A stretch of DNA of 64,000 nucleotides from Pachypanchax playfairii. Its lineage: Eukaryota > Chordata > Actinopteri > Cyprinodontiformes > Aplocheilidae. Position 1 is the stretch's first letter, and each line of letters opens with the position of its first letter. The DNA is taken from contig SSNP01000040.1 of the NCBI GenBank assembly GCA_006937955.1, positions 310,001-374,000 of the forward strand. The letters are read 5' to 3'. Below the pieces are notes generated by a model. The model worked only from the letters and a program-made list of their open reading frames with translations. It was not told where the DNA came from and ran no database searches. The translations under genes were made by a program, and so were the position numbers. Shown here piece by piece: positions 13,501-24,781 of this stretch.

Positions 13501-16500
13501 AGAATACAGCAGAAGTCTACACTGAGTTCACAACTGATGCTTTAGCCAGAAGTTTCAGATCTGAACAAAGTGACCATCATTTTGAAAGTGGAGTTGATAT
13601 TCATTACATCCCCGATGATGCACATTTAAAGTGTCAGTATGTAGCTGAAAGCCATTATGTGAACAACTCTGGGAACATCTCTGAACTCCTGTACTCTCAG
13701 CAGCAAGCTGATGGACTGAGTCAATATGAATCCGACCATATTCATTATCAGTATGATGAACCATTCCACCAATCAGAGGCCCATCCAGAGACCAAAGACC
13801 ATGCACAGTATGTGTCGGAGGGATACGTTCATTTTCTCCTATCAAGGTGAGCTTTTTCTCACTCAGTTTTGCCCTACGATCACTTCAAGTGATTCCCTGC
13901 TGATCAACACGTTCCTGCTTTCCGCTTTTTCCGATCTGGTCATGTCTGATCATGGATTTTTTGGGTTAACTGTATATTTTATCTAATAAGACAGAAATAA
14001 TGAATATCCTTTGGTTTTCAAAGATCACATCTAAACTTTGTTTTTCATTTAAAGTATCTAAAGTGTGATACAAGAAAACTTCTACAAATGAGTCTGTGGT
14101 TATTTTCTTGCAACAGCACTGTAAGATTTGATAGCTTTAGTGTATGTGCAGTTGTATCCATCTCCACGCAGTATTTATTCCCATCAGCAGTTGCAGTATT
14201 GTGCATGTTTTGCCCCACTTTGCCGTCATTGTGACCCACCCCCTCTTTGAGATCCATGACCCTCCCCTGCTCATCACACTGTGTGTATGCGAGAGTTTGG
14301 ATCCATGCACAATAGACCCTTCCATATTAACTCGCCATGTGACTCATTGTGGAAAAACTGGTTGCTTCTTTGATTCTGGATGAATTCAGCATGAAGGAAA
14401 AGTAAGAGTCCAAGAATTTTTAAAAGGATAAAAGACTTGCGTGTGTGCATGTTGTAAATGCACGGGTCTCTCTGTACTGCTTTTCTCTATTGTTGGTCGG
14501 CTTTATGCTAATCAGAATCTGTTCAATGGGTTTTGGGTGGAGGGAGGTGGCAACACTGCTCTGTATTGTCCTCAACCCACATGTGCAGCCTGGGAATGAG
14601 GCAGCGAGTCAGTTTCTCTCCATCTGCTTTGTTACTTGTCTATTTCTTAATATCCCTATTAGATTTTAAACTTTTTCCGATTCAGTGTCATGGGAACAAT
14701 TCAGTTCTTTTACTTTGTAGATAGATGATTGTTTTTGGCTTGTTTGGCCCAATACTGTGTGTGGTTGTACCTCTTGTGGTACTGGTTATAGCCATGGTAG
14801 TTTATGTTGTAGCTCATTATTGTATTTCTGTCCCTCTGAGCAGAAACTCCCAGCAGGGAGCTGGTGCAGCTGAGACGATGATGAAGACCGCCTCCAGTGA
14901 GGAAGCTGCTGAGGAGATTGATAACAGAGAAGGTAAATAAACCAAGTTTGTATCTTTATTGTTATTTTAAATGCCAAGAAATGTTACTTTTTGTATTTTG
15001 ACTGTTTTGTTTTACACTCTGATGGTAAATACTTCAGATAAATCAAAAAGGATTATTATGATTATTGATTATTATGATGATCAATGTTTTTTTTTTTTGT
15101 CATGAAAGTTCTTTCAACTCTATTCTTTAGTATGTTTATTTTCTCTGTAAACAAGTTTTTGTTGTCAGATGAATCACTTGGACTTGCTGAAACATGTAGG
15201 ATACAACTTGTATCACCAGACTACAATATTTTAAAAAGACACACACCAAAGTACACATGGACTGCATGGTGGATCAGTGGGTAGCACTATTACCTTGCAG
15301 CGTGAAGGCCCTTTGTGCAGCTTTATCTGGTACTTTAAAAAAAGACTCATTTGTACTTAGAGACCATATCAGAGGCATACTGACCTTGACAACAGTGTCT
15401 GGGATTCTTGAGGGTCTTGAAACCTTCTGTCACGAAAATAGGTCATTCCACAAAGGGTCCAAAGGCTTGTTGTTTTCAGTTTCGTTGTTCTTGTTTGTGA
15501 GAAATGTTGTTTTGTGATAATACTCAACGCAGTTAAAAATGTATCAACAGTTACATTGTCTCTTCAAGCAGATCCATCCTCTTCAGCAGATACATCAGGT
15601 GGCTCTAATCACAGGAGAAAGCTGACAGCTCCACAAATGAGTGTGTCACTGGAACACAGTGAAGGGTCTCTTCTTTCAGAAGATGCTCTGGACACAGAGG
15701 ACGATGCCTTGGATACTGGGGATGATCTGGACGTTAGCGTTGATGAGATTGAGACACCTGAGGAGACAGACTCTCTTGATTTCAACGTCCATGGTAAGAC
15801 TTAAATCTAGATGTATAAAACAAACGCAGTGTATCTCATTAAACAGACCCACAAGCACACCGAGCTGAACAAACATAATAAGGAAAAGTCAATGTGCTGG
15901 TAGTGGAAAATTCATATTGGTTAAAGTAGGTCATCATCTCTATTCTGCAAGTTGTTTTTCCTTCATATTGGTAAATCGTTGGCTTTGGTTGGGATATGCA
16001 AACCCCTCCTAACAGGGACTGAAAATGACAAGATGTAATCTACGACCAGTTAAGAACACAACCTGGTTCAGGTTGTATGTGCGTAACAATTGCCTCCACT
16101 GTTCAAGCAGAACGGAGGTGCAGCTGAGGCAGACTTATGCTCATTTAGTGTTCTGTTTTCTTTGTCATACATGTATGCAGGGCTTGACATTAACTTTTCT
16201 GTTCACCAGCCACTGTGGCTAGTGGTTTTCCAAAGTTACTAGCCACTCAGCATTTTCACTAGCCACAATTTTGTTGTTGAGAAATTATGTTTAATATGAT
16301 TAAAGCTGACTATGGCGTGGTAAAGTTTACTTGACCTAGATTTACAACCTTTTTAAATGTAAATGACCATTCTCGACCTGCTGTCTTCCACTTTTCGTTA
16401 AACGACCTTTTCTTTTTCTTTGTCTCTCCTTCCTTCGTTTCATCTTCATGTTTTTTTTTTTTGTTTGCTCTTCGGGTTTCCTGACGCCTTGAATGTGCCG

Positions 16501-19500
16501 CCACATTATCACCCCCACTACTTCACAACTGTTGTCCACAGGGACCGGCTGTCTAAAGTGACGTTGGTCACGAATGGACCAATGAGCAAACACTGTGCGC
16601 AGGCAGTGCTCATGGGAGTTGTAGTGTCTTAGTCTCACATTGCAATTCGTTTATTATTTCAGATGTCATTTGAGAAAACTACAATAAAAAAATTTATATA
16701 AAATTCAGCCCGCCAAAAGTGGCTAGTCGGAGTGGCTGCGTCACCCGCCACTGCTGAAATTCACCCGCATTTGGCGGGTTGGCGGGTGTTAATGTCAAGC
16801 CCTGCATGTATGAAATAAAGACAAAGACAACTTGAGACAATGTCTACCATGTTTATTTAAATATTTCTGTAACAGTGCTTCACAAGGTAACACGTTTTAC
16901 AGCCACCAACAGACTGTAGTAGCTGCAGTGCATTTTATTTATTCACATTTATCATTTGCTGCTTTAAGGAACAGTAAAAGAACAACAAAAATAATGAACT
17001 TCTTTTACAAATCCAATTTATTACCTTTTCTTCCCACTGTACTGGTATTTAAGTACAAATAAAGTTGTCAGTAATTGTTTGTCATTCAGTTAAACAGCTC
17101 TATCATTAATAACAGAAACAGCAGCCTCAGAAGATCAGGGTGCAGGAGAAGCCTCGGGATGTTCTGAAGCAGATCATCGAGCGGAAGAGAGAGGAGACAG
17201 GAGACTGTGGAGGAGCGTAGTTATCGGAGAGCAGGAGCATCGTATTGATATGAAGTGCATTGAACCGTACAAAAAAGTCATTTCTCATGGAGGTATACAA
17301 ACATAAACATCTTAAAATTATGCTGCATTCAGGTTCTCTTTGCTTTTAAAGTGAAATCATAACATACTACAGCAATGTAACTTTTAGATAAGTATCATGA
17401 TAACAAAAAAAAATGTTAAAAGTATATACATTGATAAAATTATCTTATTCACATTTGTTTCCATGTAGACATGATGATCCTCCTTCTGTCTGTTATGTGT
17501 TTTCAGGTTATTATGCTGAAAAGAATGCCATCATTGTATTTGCAGCTTGTTTCCTGCCTGACAGCAACTGTGAAAATTATAATTATGTAATGGAAAACCT
17601 TTTTCTGTAAGTAAGGCTTCCTTTTATTCCAAATGGGGTGTGAACACAGGACAAAATGTCACAGCAGCCATCATACCCACACGTTTTTATTAGAACAGTG
17701 GTTATAAATTACCTGTACTGATACTCTTCCTTGTTTTCTGATATTTATGACTTGATTTTGGTGCCTTGTTTTAGATAGCTATTAGAAATACACTAGATTC
17801 AGAAAAAAACATTAAGTCCTGTTTCTGACTATAGCAGCAATGTCCAATCCTGTCCCTGCGGGGTCACTGTCCTGCGTGTTTTAGGTGTCTCTTTTCCAAC
17901 AAACCTGATGTGAATCAAGGGGTTATTAATATCAGACACGTGGAACAGGAAACTCTGCAATTTGCATTTAATGTGTTGGATCAAGGAAACAACTAAAATA
18001 TCCAGGATTGTGGCGCTCACCAGGATCAAACATTACTGCTATATATGAATAAGAAAATAAACTTCACGGGCATTCAACGCAAACTGTGCTCCATCTGTAG
18101 CAATATGTTTTTACTTGAGTAAAGTCCTAGTAACTCAAGGGTAGAATCAGCACAATCAAATGTGGACCGAAAATAAAATCCATTGAATTACTATGAAAAC
18201 TGGTTAAACTGGTGAAACTGTTTATTTTAATCAACACGTATCACATGTGATTTCTGATCCCCCTCTCTTTTGTAGGTATGTAATTAGTACATTAGAACTA
18301 ATGGTGGCAGAGGATTACATGATTGTGTACTTGAATGGTGCCACGCCTCGGAGGAGGATGCCTGGATTTACTTGGATGAAAAGATGCTACCAGATGATAG
18401 ATCGGAGGTAATATTTATCCAAGTACTGGACTAGTTTTCTCTGAGTGCAGCCTCCCCCTGTAAAAAACAAGCAAGTTAGATTAAGTAAATTGACCCTTGC
18501 TGTGAGTGTTGTGCAAGACTGGTTGTTGGTATCTACGTGACCCTGTGACAGAGACCTGATCAGGCTGTAACCCTGCCTCTCGCCTGGTGGTTGCTTGGAG
18601 AGCAACATTTACCTTAGTTTGTACAATGTTTTTATAATTTATGGCACTTCTTCCACTTATCTACTCCTGTGCTTAAGTCTTTTAGTAGGTGTCACAAAAT
18701 ATAATGGGGAAAAAAGCTTGAAGGGAATCATAAACTTCACATAAACGCTCACTCTTCTGTCTCGCATCTTCTTCTTCTACAGACTAAAGAAAAACCTGAA
18801 GATGTTCTTCATTGTTCATCCGTCCTGGTTTGTTCGGACTTTGTTGGGAATCACCCGGCCCTTTATAAGGTGTCACTCTTCTAATTATAGATGACATGTT
18901 GAAAAGTCTTCAGAACTTAAGCATATTATGCTCACCGTTAGAGGTTCAATAAGTTTTACTATATACATGCTAATAAAAAATGCAGAGGACAGAAAAATAA
19001 ATTTCATGTATGATTTGATTCGATCAAATTCATCTTTATTAAAAACGTGCCAGTTCATAACAAATGTCATTTCAAGGCACTTCACAGAAATTTAAAGTCA
19101 TATCAATTCCTGGTAAAAAAAATAGAATTAAATTAAATAAAAATTCTATCTAAGGAACCAGCAGATTGGGTTGAATCATCAACTCAACACAATCTCTCAC
19201 AATGCGGAACAGCAGAATCATAAATCTGTTTTCTTGATGTCTGTGTTCCACAGCTCTAAATTCAGCAGTAAGATCAAGTATGTGAACAGCCTGAAGGAGC
19301 TTGGAGAGTTAATTCCAATGGAGTACGTCCACATTCCACCCAGCATCATAAAGTGAGTCAGTCTCTGTCAACACTGTGTGAAATATGTGAAACTGTTCTT
19401 TGTCTTTTTGTCTATAGTGCAAGCACTGCACTGTGGTTTCATGTTTACATTCCTGTGTCAACTTATGTATTTTGAATGATGTATGAATGATTCACGTGTT

Positions 19501-20311
19501 ATAGATTAAGCTGTGCTATTCAAGAAATATGCTAACTTTTGTAAAGGAATGGAAAGCAAACACCGTGCAAACTTTCTTTGTGAATGCTTAAAGTTGGTGT
19601 ATTTATCTATATTTTTACTCTGCCTTAAGGTATGACAAAGAGAGGGGTTTATAAAAGTTTACATGCATGAGGTAAATAGTCTTACCTGCTTTTTTTAGAT
19701 CAGTTGGTTTTGTGAAAATGTCACTAAAATATTGTGGATCATCTCTAAGAATTATTTTCATGTTAACATTGACTGACCTGTTGCTTTTTTCTTAACAGTA
19801 TTTATATTTTCCCCATTTCTCTAATTTTGTGATGTAGCATTTCATAAAAATGTTTGTTGAATCCCTCATTTTTGGGGGGAAAGTGTCAATTTTTAGTGGA
19901 AGGGACATACATGACATTTTCTTTGCTAGCATGCACTAAAACATTAACACTGCTGAACTTACAGACATTACATGGAGTATAAAGCCTCACCTCTATAGTT
20001 TATATGTGGTTTATAAGTGTGAAGCATTAGGAAAGTCTTTAAAAATAGAATACTCCTAGCATCCTATGTTTTGTAATGCACTCATATAACACCCTCATCG
20101 CAAGGCACAATGCCCATTTTGCTTTTGCTTTTTTGTGATTATTTTGATGCAAGTGTTAAAATTGGCCACTAATCCAGATCTTTTGCATGTGTACTGACAC
20201 AGTTGTCTTGTGTCTTCTCTTCTTGACCCTCTTCTCTCCAATTATTTCTCTTTTTCCTCCAAATCAATGCTAAAAAGACTGGATATAGAATTACAGAACA
20301 CATCAGCTTAA
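7588..20311 (+). CDS. prune2: prune2 (BMCC1/BNIP-XL), 3' part: DHHA2 end, large central exon and BCH domain
   Basis: The gene starts left of the window. Exons read from splice sites are 7588-7737, 7831-8162, 8274-11771, 13313-13846, 14844-14932, 15572-15793, 17116-17292, 17507-17606, 18276-18407, 18783-18869, 19254-19352 and 20278-20311. They total 5454 nt, or 1817 codons plus TAA, with all junction phases agreeing. The first two exons match the end of the DHHA2 region (VAVYSNNTDMLNQ). The last six carry the BCH/CRAL-TRIO domain, with hallmark strings GEQEHRIDMK, IIVFAACFLPDS, YVMENLFLYVISTLELMVAE and YLNGATPRRRMPG. A conserved block before it reads KLTAPQMSVSLEHSEGS. In mammals PRUNE2 is a cytosolic scaffold that affects RhoA signalling and cell survival; that is family knowledge. 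The C-terminus after SIIKLD is shorter than in mammals. Identity is supported by the neighbours gcnt1, rfk and pcsk5. Confidence 0.95.
8274..11771 (+). CDS. prune2: prune2 large central exon (disordered, acidic/Ser-rich)
   Basis: This single open exon of 3498 nt encodes about 1166 residues rich in Ser, Thr, Glu, Asp and Gln, and I expect it to be mostly disordered. The start has the conserved PRUNE2 block LLSPDSGMTTIRSSRSSKES. Near 9490-9560 and 9645-9705 lie two related motifs, DMWNMTIRDDS and KMWNTTIHEDS, each followed by a Thr/Pro-rich run, so this looks like a local duplication. Near 10826-10870 is a possible helix, SMLSYAATMLKAHAQ. A giant exon at this place is typical of PRUNE2. The acceptor is at 8274, completing an AG|G arginine codon, and the donor is ggtaaac at 11771/11772. 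Confidence 0.92.
12310..12320 (+). repeat. Poly-C run
   Basis: An uninterrupted run of C near 12307-12319 lies in the intron after the large prune2 exon. Such runs are prone to length errors in assembly. Confidence 0.8.
13313..13846 (+). CDS. prune2: prune2 exon rich in His, Tyr and Gln
   Basis: This 534-nt exon is open throughout and sits between good splice sites (aaaag acceptor, AG|gtgagc donor). It encodes a His/Tyr/Gln-rich stretch with repeated IHY- and QY-type words (DIHYIPDDAH, HIHYQYDEPF). I recognise no domain. Its place, between the central exon and the conserved KLTAP block, fits the fast-evolving linker of PRUNE2. It may be alternatively spliced: it is a multiple of three with matching phases at both ends. 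Confidence 0.8.
15262..15330 (+). repeat. Truncated tRNA-like SINE head
   Basis: The words tggatcagtgggtagcacta and ccttgcagcgtgaaggccct match the 5' part of the fish repeat seen more fully at 35425-35705. The rest is missing. It lies in the prune2 intron before the exon at 15572. Confidence 0.45.
16178..16804. mobile_element. Non-autonomous hAT-type element with 8-bp target duplication
   Basis: The ends are perfect inverted repeats: CAGGGCTTGACATTAAC at the left and its reverse complement at the right. The element is flanked on both sides by the identical 8-mer catgtatg (16170-16177 and 16805-16812). An 8-bp duplication with CAGGG-type ends is the signature of the hAT superfamily. Sub-terminal GTGGCTAGT and ACTAGCCAC words add further inverted repeats. 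Length is 627 bp with no transposase, so it is a MITE-like derivative. It lies in the prune2 intron between 15793 and 17116. Confidence 0.88.
17116..19352 (+). CDS. prune2: prune2 BCH/CRAL-TRIO domain exons
   Basis: Five exons (17116-17292, 17507-17606, 18276-18407, 18783-18869, 19254-19352) encode the BNIP2 and Cdc42GAP homology domain. It runs from LWRSVVIGEQEHRIDMKCIE through the lipid-binding-fold core to EYVHIPPSIIK. This is the best-conserved part of the gene, and BNIP2 paralogues have the same core. In the family this domain mediates homo- and heterotypic interactions and binding to Rho regulators. I see no stop or frame break. Confidence 0.95.
17836..18042. mobile_element. Palindromic MITE
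   Basis: The left part (caatcctgtccctgcggggt, then ctgtcctgcgtgttttaggt) recurs inverted and diverged at the right (actaaaatatccaggattgt and caccaggatc). The whole is a roughly 200-bp imperfect palindrome of a type common in fish introns. It lies in the prune2 intron between 17606 and 18276. Confidence 0.6.
18525..18605 (+). repeat. SINE/LINE tail fragment
   Basis: The words gtgaccctgtgacagagacc and ctgtaaccctgcctctcgcc resemble the 3' half of the repeat at 35425-35705 (ccctgtgatggactggtgac). This is a decayed fragment in a prune2 intron. Confidence 0.4.
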
Positions 20312-20592
20312 GTAAGTATTAAGACATTGTTTAGTTAACAAGTATTTATCATCATACTGATAAAAACAAAACAAAAATATTACCTTCTTGGCAAAAGTAG
20401 TAACTCACTCAACCAAAGTAATGACAAGATATAGTTGTTATGAGTCACTGACATTATTTTAGGTAAATTAGCACAACAGTGCTATTAGCTCTTTTCAGGT
20501 CAAAGGTCTCTTTTTCCCCAGAAATATGAAAATTTCTCATACCTAGACAGGATGTACTTTTAAATTAGTCCTTAACTTTGCATTCCTATTTA

Positions 20593-21290
20593 CAGTGGGG
20601 CAAAAAAGTATTTAGTCAGCCACCAATTGTGTAAGTTCTCCCACTTAAAAAGATCAGAGAGGCCTGTAATTTTCATCATAGGTATACCTCAACTATGAGA
20701 GACAAAATGAGGAAAAAAAAATCCAGAAAATCACATTGTCTGATTTTTAAAGAATTTATTTGCAAATTATGGTGGAAAATAAGTATTTGGTCACCTACAA
20801 ACAAGTAAGATTTCTGGCTTTCACAGACCTGTAACTTCTTTAAGAGGCTCCTCGGTCCTCCACTCGTTACCTGTATTAATGGCACCTGTGTGAACTCGTT
20901 ATCAGTATAAAAGACACCTGTCCACAACCTCAAACAGTCACGCTCCAAACTCCACTATGGCCAAGACCAAAGAGCTGTCAAAGGACACCAGAAACAAAAT
21001 TGTAGACCTTCACCAGGCTGGGAAGACTGAATCTGCAATAGGTAAGCAGCTTGGTGTGAAGAAATCAACTGTGGGAGCAATTATTAGAAAATGGAAGACA
21101 TACAAGACCACTGATAATCTCCCTCGATCTGGGGCTCCACGCAAGATCTCACCCCGTGGGGTCAAAATGATCACAAGAACGGTGAGCAAAAATCCCAGAA
21201 CCACACGGAGGGACCTAGTGAATGACCTGCAGAGAGCTGGGACCAAAGTAACAAAGGCTACCATCAGTAACACACTACGCCGCAGCAGCA
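20593..21290 (+). mobile_element. Tc1/mariner-type element, 5' part only
   Basis: It starts at CAGTGGGGCAAAAAAGTATT just after a TA dinucleotide, the Tc1/mariner target. The 5' inverted-repeat region leads into a transposase start (MAKTKELSKDTRNKIVDLHQ) at 20957. The paired-like helix-turn-helix follows, with GKTESAIGKQLGVKKSTVGA then RSGAPRKISPRG. Homology stops near residue 110 and the DDE domain and 3' repeat are absent, so the copy is dead. Confidence 0.9.
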
Positions 21291-21316
21291 GAAGTCAGCT
21301 TTTGGATTGTAGATGA
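20957..21316 (+). pseudogene. Truncated Tc1-like transposase (DNA-binding domain)
   Basis: This 119-codon frame covers only the N-terminal DNA-binding region of a Tc1-like transposase. Full-length family members are about 340 residues and carry a DDE catalytic triad, none of which is present. The last roughly ten residues before the stop (after NTLRR) look like flanking sequence read through the break. Confidence 0.88.
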
Positions 21317-23361
21317 TTTTACTACGTTTGAATATTTTCACCTTAACTTTGAAACCATTTTCAAAATAGAGTTTTCGATGTTTATTCATCCGCCCATATC
21401 ATGTTTTTACTAACTAGTTTATCTTTTTAGAGTATTAATGTGTTTTATAAATTCAACATGATTCAAATTCAACATGATTGATAAAAATACGGATGAGAAA
21501 ACTGACTCGCATGCTTCATGATAAACTTAAATATGAGTTGATTTCTTTGGATATATATACACACATATATAAGGGACTAGAGAGCGTGTGCTGAAAATTT
21601 ACTAGTAACTTAAAAGAAAAATGCTAATTTTCTTGTGTTACTGCAGTTAGAAATGTTCTGTATTTGGTTACACCATCCATGCAGCTCTGCCAGAGCTGCA
21701 GAGAAGCTGTCACTGTGACTTGAATACTTGATTTTTCTTCAAATTATTTGGGTTATTTATTTTCCATTTTGGTTGTACAAACGCTGTGCTAGCACACAGT
21801 TACGTTTCTGGCTTCTTCTCTCCCCTCACGCAGTGTCGACAACGGAAGTGTCGCTGTTTGAAGAGAAGTTTGGACGTTTGTCTAGTTCCTCCCTGCACTT
21901 TGCTGTTCTCTCTTACCACAGCATGTCTGAATATAAAAGCTCGCAGCATGATGCATATGGCACGTAGTTGTTACAAAACAACTGGAAGTGGACAGAAAGG
22001 AAGAAGCTGAAGTGCAAAGATTAGATGATCGAGTTCATTACACAATAATAATGGACAATTTGAGTTTTGGAGACGGTCACTGTGCTAATTGGAAACTATT
22101 TATAGAGTTTTACAGTAAATGACACGTCACTCTTTTTATGTTCATCATTTTGTTTTTGTTTACTACATCTTTAAAATATACTTTTATTTCTATACATTTT
22201 ATATATTTCCAATTATTTCTTTGTGGCTTTATATTCACATATTGGCATTTATTACTATTCTTCTGTATTCTCTGTGGCAGCCGTTAAAATTAATCTAATT
22301 CCTCTCCTCTGCTGGCGGGAAGCTTTTGTTCTTCCTGGAAAATAGAGAAACTTGTAGACTTTGCTGGTGGAACGGTCAATGATTCTGTTTAAAATATAAT
22401 CTTAGTTAATTAAGGTTTAAAAATATTATCATCTAAAAATATATTGTTTATTGAACATGCAAATCTGCAGAGTCTGTGTTAGCAATCTGGTTGCTATTAT
22501 CTCATGAAGGTGAAGATGGTTCCAGTTAACAGGAAGTTTTCCATTGTGTTTCCATTGTGTCAGCATTTCCATCAGTTGTGAAAAAATTAAACTATTCTGG
22601 TATCACAACATACCAGTGTCAACATATTCTAACATCACAAAAATAAGCAAAAAAAAAAGACTTCTGAGTAGCTGGAGGTTGTCAAACAAATAATTTAAAC
22701 TGATGACATATTTAATTCATCTAACTTTCCATTTGCATGTTTTCAGAAATTAAACTCTAGAACTTGTGTCATGGTTTTGAAGCATGTGAAGAGGAAGTAT
22801 TTGTTGGTGAAATAGTAAATGCCAGGGTAAAGGTTGAGCCATGTCCATTTTTATTTGTACATGTTTGTATGTGACTTTAACTGTAATAATTTGTTGTAAA
22901 GTACATAAAGATGTTTACTTCATTAAAACATTTTTTCTCTCTCATAGTCATTTCCTTTCTCTATATTTTAAGAAGTTAAAATTAAATCAGCACTAACTGC
23001 TGGATGCCCATGTCAATTTTTTCAGTAGCTTGTGTAGAACGACACTATTTTGGGTTAATGAAGTCTCACAAGGTAGCAAAGAACTCTGATCAGCTGATAT
23101 TAGCAAGCACTGTGGTTGATGAGCAAATTTAGGCAGTTTCCACGGAAGATTCAAAAGCATTTTTATGTACCGTATATACTCACGTACAAGAGGAGTAAAT
23201 TTCAGGTCTGAAGAGGGGTTCCGACATATACGTGAGATATCGGGAAGAAGTAGTTTTTTTTTCAAAGGAAAATGTCGACAGCTTGGGGACTGGAGCAAGT
23301 ACTCGGACGAGCGAACGATGTTCCTAATCAGCATGGATTATCAAAGACACGTTATATCTTT

Positions 23362-23912
23362 TTAAAGAGGTCATTTCATACACATTTCAGAACTTTGTGG
23401 TTATTTCTTAAGTATTAACCAGTAATATGAAACATTTTAGATCTAAAAAACATCAGGAAACACTGATTAACAGACCTTTCAATCTGTCTGCGTTAAAATT
23501 CAGGTGGTTCCGGCTCCTTTTGTCACGGTGCTTCGACAGCAGCTCGTTCATATTCATTGTTCGAATTTGCTGGATTCTGATTGGCTAACAAACTAGCCTA
23601 TGAGAGCAAAGAATACTGTCTCCTGCCCTGCTGTGCATGGCAGATGTGTGCCTTCCTGTTTGCTAGGCGTGGTTTAAACTGCAGGAGCTGCCGAATACTA
23701 ACAAACAAAGGAGTTGTGATGAAACAGATACAGGCCGTTCGGACTCGGGAGAAATTTGGTGTTATCACCACCTGCGTAGTTTGAGAGATTAAAACTGAAA
23801 GAGAAGTTGTTGATCTGTTTTCACACCCACTATGAAGGTAAGAACACCTGTGGAGCTAAAATATTCAACAGAAACCTCAGAAAACCCATTTTTAATGGAA
23901 GGGCCTCTTTAA
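23362..23912. mobile_element. TTAA-flanked MITE, copy 1
   Basis: It begins TTAAAGAGG and ends CCTCTTTAA, so the short inverted ends lie inside TTAA duplications. The interior is closely related to 47103-47691, with shared words gattggctaacaaactagcc and ggagttgtgatgaaacagat. TTAA targets are used by piggyBac and Kolobok elements. The AAGAGG ends look more like Kolobok/T2-type MITEs, which is inference. This copy is nested in the element at 23170-24466. Confidence 0.75.
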
Positions 23913-24014
23913 TAAATATATTGTTACATCCCAGGCTCGAAATGAGCTGCAACAAAGGTAAATTAAAAAGGCAAAAAAACGGCAAACAAACTAAGGATGC
24001 ATGTGGAGAGAAAA

Positions 24015-24330
24015 AGCTCCACAGAATTTATTAAATAATACAACTCTCTCCTAAGCTGAAACTCGCGCTCCCTCTCTCGCTCCTCGACCTGAAGACGCGC
24101 CAGACGCAACTTCATTCTGGCGTCTAATCTAGAGGAGGGAGTGGACTCCACTGAAAAAGTGTCAAACCCTGGTAACGTGACTGATTTCCCCTCGTCTTTA
24201 GTGACAGGTGTGATCAATTTCTGCGACACACCTTCCTCACGCTGCAGAACAGCCTTACCTGCGGAAACGCCCGATGCTTTACCTGTAAGCGCAGCTGCTA
24301 CTGATACTAGACGATATGGACCAGCGTAAA
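24015..24330 (-). pseudogene. Possible Ty3/gypsy gag-like fragment
   Basis: A minus-strand frame carries FDTFSVES followed by LDARMKLRLARLQVEERERE. Arg/Glu-rich coiled coils with this RLxRLQ pattern are common in gag of fish Ty3/gypsy retrotransposons. I see no capsid, protease or polymerase nearby. It lies inside the TIR element at 23170-24466. Confidence 0.35.
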
Positions 24331-24781
24331 AAAATAAATATATATTCCTGACACAAACTGATTCTGACACCGACTTATACGTGGGTCAATGCTAAATTCT
24401 TCAATTTTTCTGCTGAGAAAGAGGTCCGACTTATACGCAAATCGACTTATACTCGAGTATATACGGCAGTCAAATTTTTTTCCCTGAAGAATACATCTCA
24501 AATGAAGGAGAATACCGTGAAGTTCATACAGAGTGCGTTGGAGTTGCAAGGAATTCCCCTTCACGTGTTTTGAACCAGAATTTGATGGGTGATCTACCTA
24601 ATCTAGGCTGAGAAGGAAGCAGTCACTTTCTATTGGTTATTCATGTTCAGGGTCGTGAGGAGCTGGTGACTATCTCCAGCAGTGATAAGAGCAGATAACA
24701 AATTCTGGTTGTTTGGACCCATGAAAACTGTTTCCAGTAAGGAGGAACAACTGTAGCAAGATCACTTTTTTATTCAAGCAT

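Larger units (their letters stand above)
23170..24466. mobile_element. TIR element with CCGTATATACTC ends
   Basis: The left end reads CCGTATATACTCACGTACAAG. The reverse complement of the right end reads CCGTATATACTCGAGTATAAG. The sub-terminal right region repeats CGACTTATAC words several times, as in a transposase-binding array. Inside lie a TTAA-flanked MITE (23362-23912) and a gag-like fragment on the minus strand. Superfamily unknown; I see no clear target duplication. Confidence 0.6.
20312..24781. other. Interval between prune2 stop and gcnt1 copy 1, TE-rich
   Basis: The prune2 stop at 20309-20311 is directly followed by a good donor (gtaagt), so the 3' untranslated region could be a later exon. 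An attaaa hexamer near 22921 could be its poly(A) signal, but this is a guess. The interval holds a Tc1-like fragment (20593-21290) and a TIR element with a nested MITE (23170-24466). I found no conserved ORF between 21400 and 23100. Confidence 0.5.

Noticed and set aside
14137..14383. Overlapping frames on both strands in the prune2 intron at 13847-14843
   Set aside because: No splice sites in phase with the flanking exons, and no recognisable domain.
23581..23784. 67-codon frame related to one at 47338
   Set aside because: Both lie inside the TTAA MITE copies. The similarity reflects the repeat, and the frames differ and carry breaks.
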